This document shows positions 1 through 5,654 of a DNA stretch of 8,475 bases, in pieces. The translations under genes and the position numbers were made by a program. The first letter of the stretch is position 1. Each line of letters begins with the position of its first letter. The notes beneath the pieces were generated by a model, which was not told the origin of the DNA, made no database searches, and saw only the letters and a program-made list of their open reading frames with translations. This DNA is from Bacteroidales bacterium UBA5537 (GTDB lineage Bacteria; Bacteroidota; Bacteroidia; Bacteroidales; Lentimicrobiaceae): positions 6,906-15,380 of the forward strand of contig DINP01000015.1 in NCBI GenBank assembly GCA_002426025.1, in the 5' to 3' direction.

Positions 1-111
1 AATATTTTTGCCGGAGGTCATAACTTTCACGGTAAGTTTGAGTTTGTACCGCTTGAATCAATGGAGAAAGCCACGCAGGTTATCCTGAAAATTGTGGAAA
101 TGAACTCTTGA
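1..111 (+). CDS. pepT: Peptidase T (tripeptide aminopeptidase), C-terminal end, partial
   Basis: The first frame is open from base 1 and ends at TGA 109-111, giving 36 residues that begin NIFAGGHNFHGKFEF and end KIVEMNS. This closely resembles the C-terminus of peptidase T, an M20-family dizinc exopeptidase that removes the N-terminal residue of tripeptides in the cytoplasm. In that family the GG-x-N-[FY]-HG motif carries the last metal-ligand histidine; here it would be the His encoded at 28-30. The following ESMEKATQVILKIVE helix matches the family's final helix. The start, the catalytic domain and the other zinc ligands lie upstream of the window. The end looks intact. The assignment is from recalled family motifs and rests on a short segment, but the motif is distinctive. 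Confidence 0.85.
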   Translation, partial: NIFAGGHNFHGKFEFVPLESMEKATQVILKIVEMNS

Positions 112-123
112 ATTTTGAAACAA

Positions 124-179
124 GGGGAGATGGGGATTGGCGAGACAAGGTGAAATGGGGACTGGGAGACTGGGAGCAT
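124..179. repeat. Degenerate 8-bp G-rich tandem repeat, about seven units
   Basis: Reading in steps of eight from base 124 gives GGGGAGAT, GGGGATTG, GCGAGACA, AGGTGAAA, TGGGGACT, GGGAGACT and GGGAGCAT. The phase of the G-runs is roughly kept and the centre is the most decayed part. Bases 161-168 and 169-176 are an exact tandem copy (ACTGGGAG). The G-rich strand is the coding strand of both flanking genes. It lies 12 bp after the pepT stop. No protein is encoded here. It may be a minisatellite remnant; a role as transcript structure is possible but unproven. Confidence 0.6.
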
Positions 180-181
180 CC

Positions 182-193
182 AAAATGCATTTT
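182..193. repeat. Perfect 12-bp palindrome
   Basis: AAAATGCATTTT reads the same on both strands. It lies directly after the G-rich array and 76 bp before the radical SAM start codon. It could be an operator-like site or chance in A+T-rich spacer DNA. No matching second copy is evident in the window. Confidence 0.3.
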
Positions 194-206
194 AGATTCT
201 GAAATC

Positions 207-233
207 CCTGCCTGACTTTATCAAGTCGGCAGG
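207..233. repeat. 27-bp REP-like palindrome in the spacer
   Basis: CCTGCC (207-212) pairs with GGCAGG (228-233), and GACTT (214-218) pairs with AAGTC (223-227). A single unpaired T lies at 213 and the loop is TATC (219-222). This gives an 11-bp stem with one bulge. It has no T-run after it, so it is a poor intrinsic terminator. It matches a second 27-bp copy at 548-574 inside the next gene at 20 of 27 positions, which marks it as a dispersed repeat rather than a site specific to this spacer. Confidence 0.6.
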
Positions 234-236
234 ATC

Positions 237-263
237 AATTCGCAATCCGTAATTCATATTCCG
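237..263. repeat. Imperfect 13-bp direct repeat before the radical SAM gene
   Basis: AATTCGCAATCCG (237-249) and AATTCATATTCCG (251-263) are adjacent near-copies separated by one T, differing at four positions or fewer. They end six bases before the ATG at 270. Such AATTC/ATTCCG runs resemble junk repeats I recall from Bacteroidota spacers. A part in translation or transcription start is not shown. Confidence 0.35.
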
Positions 264-269
264 AAATTA

Positions 270-2054
270 ATGAAACATTTCACCATTCCCATTTTTGTTC
301 CCGAATTGGCTTGCCCAAACCGTTGCGTTTTCTGCAACCAGCACAGTATTTCGGGTTGTCAGAAGCAGCCGGAGCCCGATGAGGTGCGTGAAATTATCCA
401 AAAACACCTTGGAACCATTCCCGGAAAGGATACCCATATTGAGATCGGCTTTTTTGGCGGCAGTTTTACAGGGATTGAGCCGGAATTGCAGGAAAAATAC
501 CTGGCGGTTGCTAAGGAATTTTTAGTACCTGAACCACGGTGGTCGAGCCTGTCTGACTGTGACAAACAGGCAGGCGGAGTCGAGACCACCCAACAAATAG
601 GAGCTAAAACAGCGGGAAAACATCGCATCCACGGCATCCGCCTTAGCACCCGTCCGGATTATATTGATAATGAAATTCTGACATTACTTAAACGCTATGG
701 TGTAACTACCATCGAATTGGGCGCACAATCTCTTGATGATGGGGTGCTTCAGCATTCTGGTCGCGGACATACGGTGGCCGATGTTGAAAAAGCATCAGCA
801 ATGATTCTGGCAGATGGTTTTAAGCTTGGTCTGCAGATGATGACCGGCTTGCCGGGTGATACTGCAGAAAAATCACTGAGAACTGCAAAACGGATCGTTG
901 AGCTTGGCGCATCCTGCACAAGGATTTATCCCACACTTGTTATCCGGGGAACCGAATTGGAGCAGAGGTGGAGGCAAGGTAAATACAAGCCGCAAAGCCT
1001 TGATGAAGCTATTGAAATTTCAGCCAGGCTACTTGAAATATTTCATCAGGCTGGGGTAGAGGTTCTCCGTGTTGGATTGCATCCATCCGAGGGTATTCTC
1101 AACGGGACAGAAATGCTTACCGGGCCGTTTCATCCATCATTCAGGGAACTGGTTGAAACCTTTATCTGGAAACAGAAACTATTGCCATTTTTGCAACAAA
1201 ACCCAGAAGGAAGCACAATCCGGATTCCCGTCCCTGCCAGCGCATTGCGGTATGCCATTGGCTATGATTCAAGTAACAGGAAAATGCTTGAACATCACTT
1301 TGGCAAGGTTGAATTTGTTGTTGAGGAAGCTACGGAAGCTGGTTTGCCCTTTATTATCACCGATAAGAGTCTGCCCCTTCCAGCGAAAAATGCTCTGAAA
1401 TCAATTGGAAGGCTTCACGTCCTTCAAACAGATGGTTTGGTTTATAAATCAATCAGTGGACATCCGGATATTTTAATATGCCAGGGAGATGAAGGCCTGG
1501 TGATAGCGCCTGGATTATCCATAGAAATAAAGAAATCATTGATAAATGCAGGTATAGAATTTTATACGGGTTCTGAGAATCCCGGCAAGGCTTACCCCGA
1601 ATCGGCGAGATATAATGCTGTTGTGACATCGGAATACATCATTCACAATCTGAAAATTACCTCTAAGGCAATCTTTGAAACTTTCCCGGGACGAAAGCAT
1701 CTGCATGTTAACCAAGGATATACACGCTGTAATTTACTCGCACTTAATAACGAGTGTTTTATAACTTCCGACAAGGGTATTGAGAAAGTACTGCTTACTG
1801 AAGGGAAGCAGGTTTTATTTGTAGATCCGTCGCCAATCAGGCTTAAAGGCCAGAAATTCGGATTTTTTGGCGGCTGTTGCGGCATCTATAACAATGAAGT
1901 ATTAATTGCCGGCAGTTTGCACCATCATCCGCAAGGAGATGAAATAAGAGAATTTATTGCTAAGGAGGGATTTTCAATCAAAGAATTGTATGATGGTCCT
2001 TTGGTTGATGTGGGCGGTATTTTTATTCTGAATACAGGCAAGAAAATTAATTAA
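270..2054 (+). CDS. Elp3-like radical SAM protein fused to a DUF6873-like GME-fold domain
   Basis: The protein has 594 residues. Residues 1-310 form an Elp3-type radical SAM core. The Fe-S cluster motif is C15-x3-C19-x2-C22, followed by GFFGGSFTGI (60-69), IRLSTRPDYID (123-133), IELGAQS (148-154), GFKLGLQMMTGLPGDT (183-198) and RIYPTLVIRGTEL (218-230). GPFHPSFRELVE (285-296) belongs to the radical SAM C-terminal extension, which seems to run to about 355. No GNAT acetyltransferase domain is visible, so it is not a full Elp3. Residues about 361-594 resemble, from memory, the stand-alone clostridial DUF6873 family, said to have the pentein-like GME fold. Shared features are GHPDIL (397-402), PESARYNA (443-450), NQGYTRC (481-487), ITSDKGI (498-504), GFFGGCCG (531-538) and LHHHP (550-554). 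Substrates of both halves are unknown. Residues about 90-107 come from an inserted palindromic repeat in a loop that is normally short. ATG 270 fits the family N-terminus (IPIFVPELACP); no Shine-Dalgarno is seen. Confidence 0.85.
   Translation: MKHFTIPIFVPELACPNRCVFCNQHSISGCQKQPEPDEVREIIQKHLGTIPGKDTHIEIGFFGGSFTGIEPELQEKYLAVAKEFLVPEPRWSSLSDCDKQAGGVETTQQIGAKTAGKHRIHGIRLSTRPDYIDNEILTLLKRYGVTTIELGAQSLDDGVLQHSGRGHTVADVEKASAMILADGFKLGLQMMTGLPGDTAEKSLRTAKRIVELGASCTRIYPTLVIRGTELEQRWRQGKYKPQSLDEAIEISARLLEIFHQAGVEVLRVGLHPSEGILNGTEMLTGPFHPSFRELVETFIWKQKLLPFLQQNPEGSTIRIPVPASALRYAIGYDSSNRKMLEHHFGKVEFVVEEATEAGLPFIITDKSLPLPAKNALKSIGRLHVLQTDGLVYKSISGHPDILICQGDEGLVIAPGLSIEIKKSLINAGIEFYTGSENPGKAYPESARYNAVVTSEYIIHNLKITSKAIFETFPGRKHLHVNQGYTRCNLLALNNECFITSDKGIEKVLLTEGKQVLFVDPSPIRLKGQKFGFFGGCCGIYNNEVLIAGSLHHHPQGDEIREFIAKEGFSIKELYDGPLVDVGGIFILNTGKKIN
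538..590. repeat. Nested palindromic element inside the radical SAM reading frame
   Basis: GGTGGTC (538-544) is the exact reverse complement of GACCACC (584-590). Removing 548-574 would join GGTGGTCGAG (538-547) to CGGAGTCGAGACCACC (575-590), a compact 26-bp palindrome-like unit of a type I recall as widespread in Bacteroidota genomes. The removed part is itself a 27-bp palindrome. The whole is translated as residues 90-107 (RWSSLSDCDKQAGGVETT). Both flanks match the radical SAM family in the same frame, so the gene is not broken. The inner 27 bp equals nine codons and is frame-neutral; the outer 26 bp would need one further base for the frame to be kept. Confidence 0.65.
548..574. repeat. 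Inner 27-bp palindrome, second copy of the 207-233 family
   Basis: CCTGTCTG (548-555) pairs with CAGGCAGG (567-574), with one wobble pair at T552/G570 and an 11-base loop. Aligned without gaps to 207-233, 20 of 27 positions agree. Differences cluster in the loop region (positions 12, 14, 15 and 19-21 of the unit) plus one arm base, and the arm ends CCTG and GGCAGG are kept. It interrupts the outer palindrome between GAG (545-547) and CGG (575-577). Confidence 0.6.
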
Positions 2055-2058
2055 AACA

Positions 2059-2538
2059 TCAGGCATTCAGCATTTTAACTACCATGGCCAGCAGGTCAAC
2101 CTGGTCGAGGCCATTCAGAATTTCGCTCATTTTTGCCGCTTTTTCCTCCTTCGGTTGATCAGAAGCCATAATTTGTGCAAGGTCGCGTCCTTGTTTAACA
2201 GTAATATGCTCTTCCAAAGCAATCAGCGCCGGGTTTTCAGTCGCATCTTTCTTCACCGGAGGGCCAAATGCTTCGAGTTCGGAAATACTTGCTTCAATGA
2301 TTTCGCGGGCCATTTTACGGCACAAATCCGGCTGCGACATGCGGCCTGATGTATCGCGCAACGACCAGGAACTATAATCGGGCTGAATATTGCGGATTAG
2401 CTCCACTTTGCGTGAAGTATCACCGAAAATCCGACCAAGTACCATCATAGCATTTGTTTTCCACGATTCAAGATCAAAGGGCTTTTGGTCGAGTCGGGCG
2501 ATCAGGTCGTTGAGAAGGTTTATTTCTTTGGTTGACAT
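2059..2538 (-). CDS. Unrecognised 159-residue helical cytoplasmic protein
   Basis: I do not recognise a named family. The protein starts at ATG (complement of 2536-2538) and ends at TGA (complement of 2059-2061). It has no signal peptide or membrane segment and is predicted mostly helical and charged. Residues 23-90 hold the best motif: ESWKTNAMMVLGRIFGD (24-40), then YSSWSLRD (55-62) and REIIEASISELE (78-89). This WK..-[IL]-xxIFG-...-SSWS-...-ILxASIxELE pattern is reminiscent of a helical domain seen in some small hypothetical proteins and beside some nucleotide-binding TIR-like proteins, but here it stands alone and no function is inferred. A proline-containing linker (GPPVKKDATENP, 92-103) leads to a second helical part (104-159). 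It converges on the radical SAM gene with 4 bp between stops, and is divergent from dnaG across 161 bp. Confidence 0.75.
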   Translation of the reverse strand: MSTKEINLLNDLIARLDQKPFDLESWKTNAMMVLGRIFGDTSRKVELIRNIQPDYSSWSLRDTSGRMSQPDLCRKMAREIIEASISELEAFGPPVKKDATENPALIALEEHITVKQGRDLAQIMASDQPKEEKAAKMSEILNGLDQVDLLAMVVKMLNA

Positions 2539-2664
2539 ATCAGATAAGGTTTACGAACATTGAATGTGTTGAATTATTAATAGTGCTAAGTTAGTGATAA
2601 AAGAACTATTGAAAATGGATTCCGATTGTTTTTCAATTTCACCATTCTTTTCTTATGCTTTTTG

Positions 2665-2672
2665 TACATTTG
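2665..2672 (+). promoter_or_regulatory. Probable dnaG -7 box (TAnnTTTG)
   Basis: TACATTTG matches the Bacteroidota sigma-A -7 consensus TAnnTTTG exactly and lies 27 bp before the dnaG TTG start. Transcription would begin around 2678-2680, leaving a leader of about 20 nt. A clear TTTG -33 element is not visible at the usual spacing; the closest candidate is TTTC at 2637-2640. This is a consensus match only. Confidence 0.45.
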
Positions 2673-2699
2673 AGGTTCATTCATTAGAAACCCATTTAC

Positions 2700-4655
2700 T
2701 TGATTCCCAGGGATACTATACAAAACATTATTGACACTGCCCGCATCGAAGAGGTGGTAGGCGACTTCGTCCAGTTGAAAAAACGCGGGGTTAACCTGCT
2801 GGGATTGTGTCCGTTTCACAACGAGAAAACGCCTTCTTTTACGGTTTCTCCTGCAAAGGGGATTTTTAAATGCTTTGGCTGCGGCAAGGCTGGTAACGCG
2901 GTGAATTTTATAATGGAACACGAAAAGTATTCCTATCCCGAAGCCTTGCGATACCTGGGAAACAAATACCAGATTGAAATTGAAGAGCTGGAGCCCAGCC
3001 CCGAAGAGAAACAACTCGATACCGAACGCGACAGTCTGTTCAGTCTGAATGCCTTTGCCCAGAAGTTCTACACACAAACACTGCTCAAAACGGAGGAAGG
3101 CAAAGCTATAGGATTAAGTTATTTTATCGAAAGGGGCTTTCGCGAAGACATTATCCAGAAATTCCAGCTTGGCTTTTCACCAACTACCTGGGATGGCTTC
3201 ACCCAACATGCGCTTATGAATGGGTATGCCGAAAAGTACCTGATAGACTCAGGGCTAACCATCAGCAAAGACGGTAAATTATACGACCGCTTCCGCGAAA
3301 GGGTGATGTTTCCCATTCACAATCTTACCGGAAAAGTAATTGGCTTTGGTGGCCGCATCCTCACCTCTGATAAAACCAAACCAAAATATGTAAACTCTCC
3401 TGAATCAGAAGTTTACAATAAGTCGAGAAGCCTTTATGGCATCTGGCTGGCCCGCAATTCTATTGTAGCCCGCAACAATTGCTTGCTGGTTGAAGGTTAT
3501 ACCGATGTTATATCGCTCAATCAGGCCGGCATTGAGAATGTGGTATCCTCTTCGGGAACTTCACTTACCACGGAGCAGATAAAACTCATCAGCAAGTTTA
3601 CACGTAATATCACCATTCTCTACGATGGCGACCCGGCGGGGATAAAAGCCTCTTTCCGGGGTATTGATATGATTCTGGAGCAGGGGATGAATGTGAAAAT
3701 CGTGCTGTTCCCCGATGGAGAAGACCCTGATTCTTATGCCCGAAAGAACCGTTCAGCCGATGTTGAAGCATTTATTGCGACCAATGCCAGCGATTTTATT
3801 GCATTCAAAACCCGATTGTTGCTCAATGAAACCAACAACGATCCGATTAAAAAGGCAGGGCTGATCCACGAAATTATACAAACCATCAGCCTGATTCCTG
3901 ACAGTATTATCAGACCCTTGTATATCAGGGAATGTTCTGAAATAATGGGTATTGCCGAGCAAACCCTGATGACGGAGCTGAACAAGGTGATGCGGAAGAA
4001 AATCCACAAGGCTGGCACTTCCGGGCCTGTTGAAGATGAAACGGTTTCTTCTGACACAGCTGCGCTGCCGCAGGAGCCGGTTCTCGATATCAGTGATTGC
4101 AGCGCCCAGGAGTTGGATGTGATAAGGGTGCTGTTGCATTATGCCGATCAGGATCTGAATTTTAAACAGCCTGCAGAACCTGACGAGGAGCCGGAAATTC
4201 TAAAGGTGAGGGTTGCAGATTATATATGCAATGATTTGAGGGCCAATCAGATTAGTTTCGACAGTGAAGTGTATCAAAAGATTTTCGATGCTTTTGCCGA
4301 AGGTGTTGATAACAACTCCCTGCCCGATGAAAAATTTTTCCTGATGCATCCAGAACCGGATGTCGCCAATACTTCGATCAACATCATTACGCAGCGCTAC
4401 GAGCTCAGCCCCGGATGGGAAGAGATAAAGATTTATGTTCCGGTCGAAACCGATAAGCTTGAAGATACCATCAGCAGATCGGTACTTTCGCTGATGCACC
4501 GCAAATTATCGGCTTTAATTTTCATAAACCAAAAAGAGATGAAAGAACTTCCCGCTGACAGTGAGGATTGGGCCGATCATTTGTCGCGAGATATTCACCT
4601 CAAACAGGCTCGCAACGAAATCAGCCGGAGGTTAGGCCGGATACTGAACGCATAA
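2700..4655 (+). CDS. dnaG: DNA primase DnaG
   Basis: The 651-residue protein is a bacterial primase, which makes the RNA primers for chromosome replication together with the replicative helicase. The N-terminal CHC2 zinc-binding domain has C37-x2-H40 and C58-x2-C61 around TPSFTVSPAKGIFKC. The catalytic core includes RFRERVMFPI (197-206) and GKVIGFGGR (211-219). The Toprim fold follows, with LLVEGYTDV (262-270, catalytic Glu265), LYDGDPAG (307-314) and DGEDPDSY (339-346). Residues about 436-500 form a poorly conserved acidic linker. The C-terminal part should bind DnaB helicase. Length is normal for the phylum. The start is TTG at 2700: it gives the expected IPRDTIQNIIDTARIEEVV N-terminus, and an in-frame TAG at 2685-2687 excludes any earlier ATG. 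A TAnnTTTG box lies upstream. The gene appears intact. Confidence 0.97.
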   Translation: MIPRDTIQNIIDTARIEEVVGDFVQLKKRGVNLLGLCPFHNEKTPSFTVSPAKGIFKCFGCGKAGNAVNFIMEHEKYSYPEALRYLGNKYQIEIEELEPSPEEKQLDTERDSLFSLNAFAQKFYTQTLLKTEEGKAIGLSYFIERGFREDIIQKFQLGFSPTTWDGFTQHALMNGYAEKYLIDSGLTISKDGKLYDRFRERVMFPIHNLTGKVIGFGGRILTSDKTKPKYVNSPESEVYNKSRSLYGIWLARNSIVARNNCLLVEGYTDVISLNQAGIENVVSSSGTSLTTEQIKLISKFTRNITILYDGDPAGIKASFRGIDMILEQGMNVKIVLFPDGEDPDSYARKNRSADVEAFIATNASDFIAFKTRLLLNETNNDPIKKAGLIHEIIQTISLIPDSIIRPLYIRECSEIMGIAEQTLMTELNKVMRKKIHKAGTSGPVEDETVSSDTAALPQEPVLDISDCSAQELDVIRVLLHYADQDLNFKQPAEPDEEPEILKVRVADYICNDLRANQISFDSEVYQKIFDAFAEGVDNNSLPDEKFFLMHPEPDVANTSINIITQRYELSPGWEEIKIYVPVETDKLEDTISRSVLSLMHRKLSALIFINQKEMKELPADSEDWADHLSRDIHLKQARNEISRRLGRILNA

Positions 4656-4676
4656 CGGATTTCAAACAAATCTGTT
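4654..4676 (+). terminator. Weak stem-loop overlapping the dnaG stop codon
   Basis: AACGGATTT (4654-4662) can pair with AAATCTGTT (4668-4676) through nine pairs including one G-U, with loop CAAAC. The following sequence TAAACTTTTGTT is only modestly T-rich and the stem is A+T-rich. It may weaken read-through from dnaG into the next gene or stabilise the 3' end. It is not a convincing full terminator. Confidence 0.3.
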
Positions 4677-4716
4677 AAACTTTTGTTAATAGTCCTGAAT
4701 TTAAAACAATCAGACA

Positions 4717-4935
4717 ATGAATAAAAATATTGGAAATACCGATAAGCTGGTCCGACTGGTACTGGCTTTAGTGATAGCAATATTGTTTTTCACGAATGTG
4801 ATAACCGGTGTAGTTGCTACTGTTTTGGGTATTATTGCCCTGGTATTGGTAATAACCAGCCTTCTGAATTTTTGTGGCTTGTATGCTATTTTCGGATGCT
4901 CGACTTGCAAAACCAAGCCTGCAGATAATAAGTAA
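4717..4935 (+). CDS. DUF2892 (YgaP-like) small membrane protein
   Basis: The 72-residue protein matches the DUF2892 / inner membrane YgaP-like pattern: an N-terminal KNIGNTDKLVRLVLA segment (3-17), two hydrophobic helices (about 11-28 and 31-51), then a conserved FCGLYAIFGCSTCK ending with C53, C61 and C64. Stand-alone proteins of this kind are about 60-75 residues long and common in Bacteroidota; their function is not known. In E. coli YgaP the same unit is joined to a rhodanese domain, but no rhodanese is present here. It lies 61 bp after dnaG on the same strand, and I found no clear promoter of its own. A strong terminator follows at 4991. Confidence 0.85.
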   Translation: MNKNIGNTDKLVRLVLALVIAILFFTNVITGVVATVLGIIALVLVITSLLNFCGLYAIFGCSTCKTKPADNK

Positions 4936-4990
4936 TTCTGTTTTTTTCGGTATATTAGATTATCCCGAAAATTAATTCCTGCAATACAGT

Positions 4991-5029
4991 AAAAGGCCTG
5001 TAGTCAGAATAACTGATTACAGGCCTTTT
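4991..5029. terminator. Strong bidirectional intrinsic terminator
   Basis: AAAAGGCCTGTAGTCAG (4991-5007) pairs with CTGATTACAGGCCTTTT (5013-5029) over 17 bp with one G-U pair (5003/5017) and the loop AATAA. The A-run at the left foot and T-run at the right foot let it work in both directions. It lies between the converging DUF2892 gene (stop 4935) and YceI gene (stop 5064), ending both units. Confidence 0.92.
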
Positions 5030-5063
5030 ATCTTTGGTGATAACCGGACTTTGGAATCGCTTG

Positions 5064-5618
5064 CTATTTGGCAAGTTTCTCCAGGTTAACATCAACATCA
5101 ATCTGAATTGATTTTGAGATGTTGCTGGCAACCGTGTTCGGAATTTTGATATCATAATCAGACAGCAATACATTAAAAGTTGATTTGCCGGTTACTTTTC
5201 CGTCTTTCACTTCGAAAGTGCCTTTTTCAGCCACCTTTTTAGTTACACCTTTAATTGTAAGTTCGCCTTCAACGGTGGCATTATAGCTTCCGTTTTTTGC
5301 GAAGTCAATATCTTTGATATTTAGCACTTTTCCAACAAATGAAGCATTAGGAAACTTATCAGATTCAACGTAGTTTTCATTAAAATGCTCCTGCATCAGA
5401 GCTTTTTCAAACTGAAAGGATTTCATCAGTACTTTAAAGACAAAATCACCCGTTTGCTGATCAAGCGCGCTGTTTACCTGTCGGTTATGGGCTTCGATAT
5501 CCTCAACAGAGGTGCTGGAGAAAAATCGGATATGACCATTTTTGGTAATATACTTCTGGGCCTGAACGCTGCCCAAACCCAGAGTTAATAATAGGAGTAA
5601 GGAAGTTAATTGTTTCAT
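5064..5618 (-). CDS. Secreted YceI family protein
   Basis: The 184-residue protein starts with a classical signal peptide: KQ, a leucine-rich core (5-15), and a likely cleavage site after VQA at residue 20. The mature part is a YceI-like beta-barrel, a family whose members bind isoprenoid or other amphipathic lipids in the periplasm or are secreted. Matching features are GHIRFFSSTSVEDIEAHN (28-45), the LMKSFQFEKALMQEHFNENY block (64-83), SDKFPNASFVGKV (86-98) and the GELTIKGVTKKV strand pair (118-129). Length is normal. The stretch QEHFNENYVESDKFP is the form typical of Bacteroidota. It follows the OB-fold gene by 36 bp with no terminator or clear promoter between them, suggesting co-transcription. 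Its 3' end faces the 4991-5029 terminator. The ligand cannot be told from sequence. Confidence 0.93.
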   Translation of the reverse strand: MKQLTSLLLLLTLGLGSVQAQKYITKNGHIRFFSSTSVEDIEAHNRQVNSALDQQTGDFVFKVLMKSFQFEKALMQEHFNENYVESDKFPNASFVGKVLNIKDIDFAKNGSYNATVEGELTIKGVTKKVAEKGTFEVKDGKVTGKSTFNVLLSDYDIKIPNTVASNISKSIQIDVDVNLEKLAK

Positions 5619-5654
5619 GTTTGTTACTATTGATTGGTTTGTAGATAGATTGGA

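Noticed and set aside
207..233. Palindrome as the intrinsic terminator of pepT
   Set aside because: The stem is followed by ATCAATTCG with no T-run, and a related copy sits inside a coding region, so a dispersed repeat is the better call.
124..263. Repeats as a CRISPR array
   Set aside because: Units are 8-13 bp, degenerate and directly adjacent, with no spacers and no cas genes.
525..630. Frameshift as the cause of the non-conserved stretch in the radical SAM protein
   Set aside because: Family motifs before (GFFGGSFTGI) and after (IRLSTRPDY) lie in the same frame, and the stretch coincides with a nested palindrome. An in-frame insertion explains it better.
270..2054. Annotation as histone acetyltransferase Elp3
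   Set aside because: Only the radical SAM half matches. No GNAT acetyl-CoA motif is visible in the C-terminal half, which has different motifs.
3734..4139. Minus-strand open frames of 107 and 128 codons inside dnaG
   Set aside because: They lie opposite well-conserved primase sequence and overlap each other in different frames, as expected for shadows.
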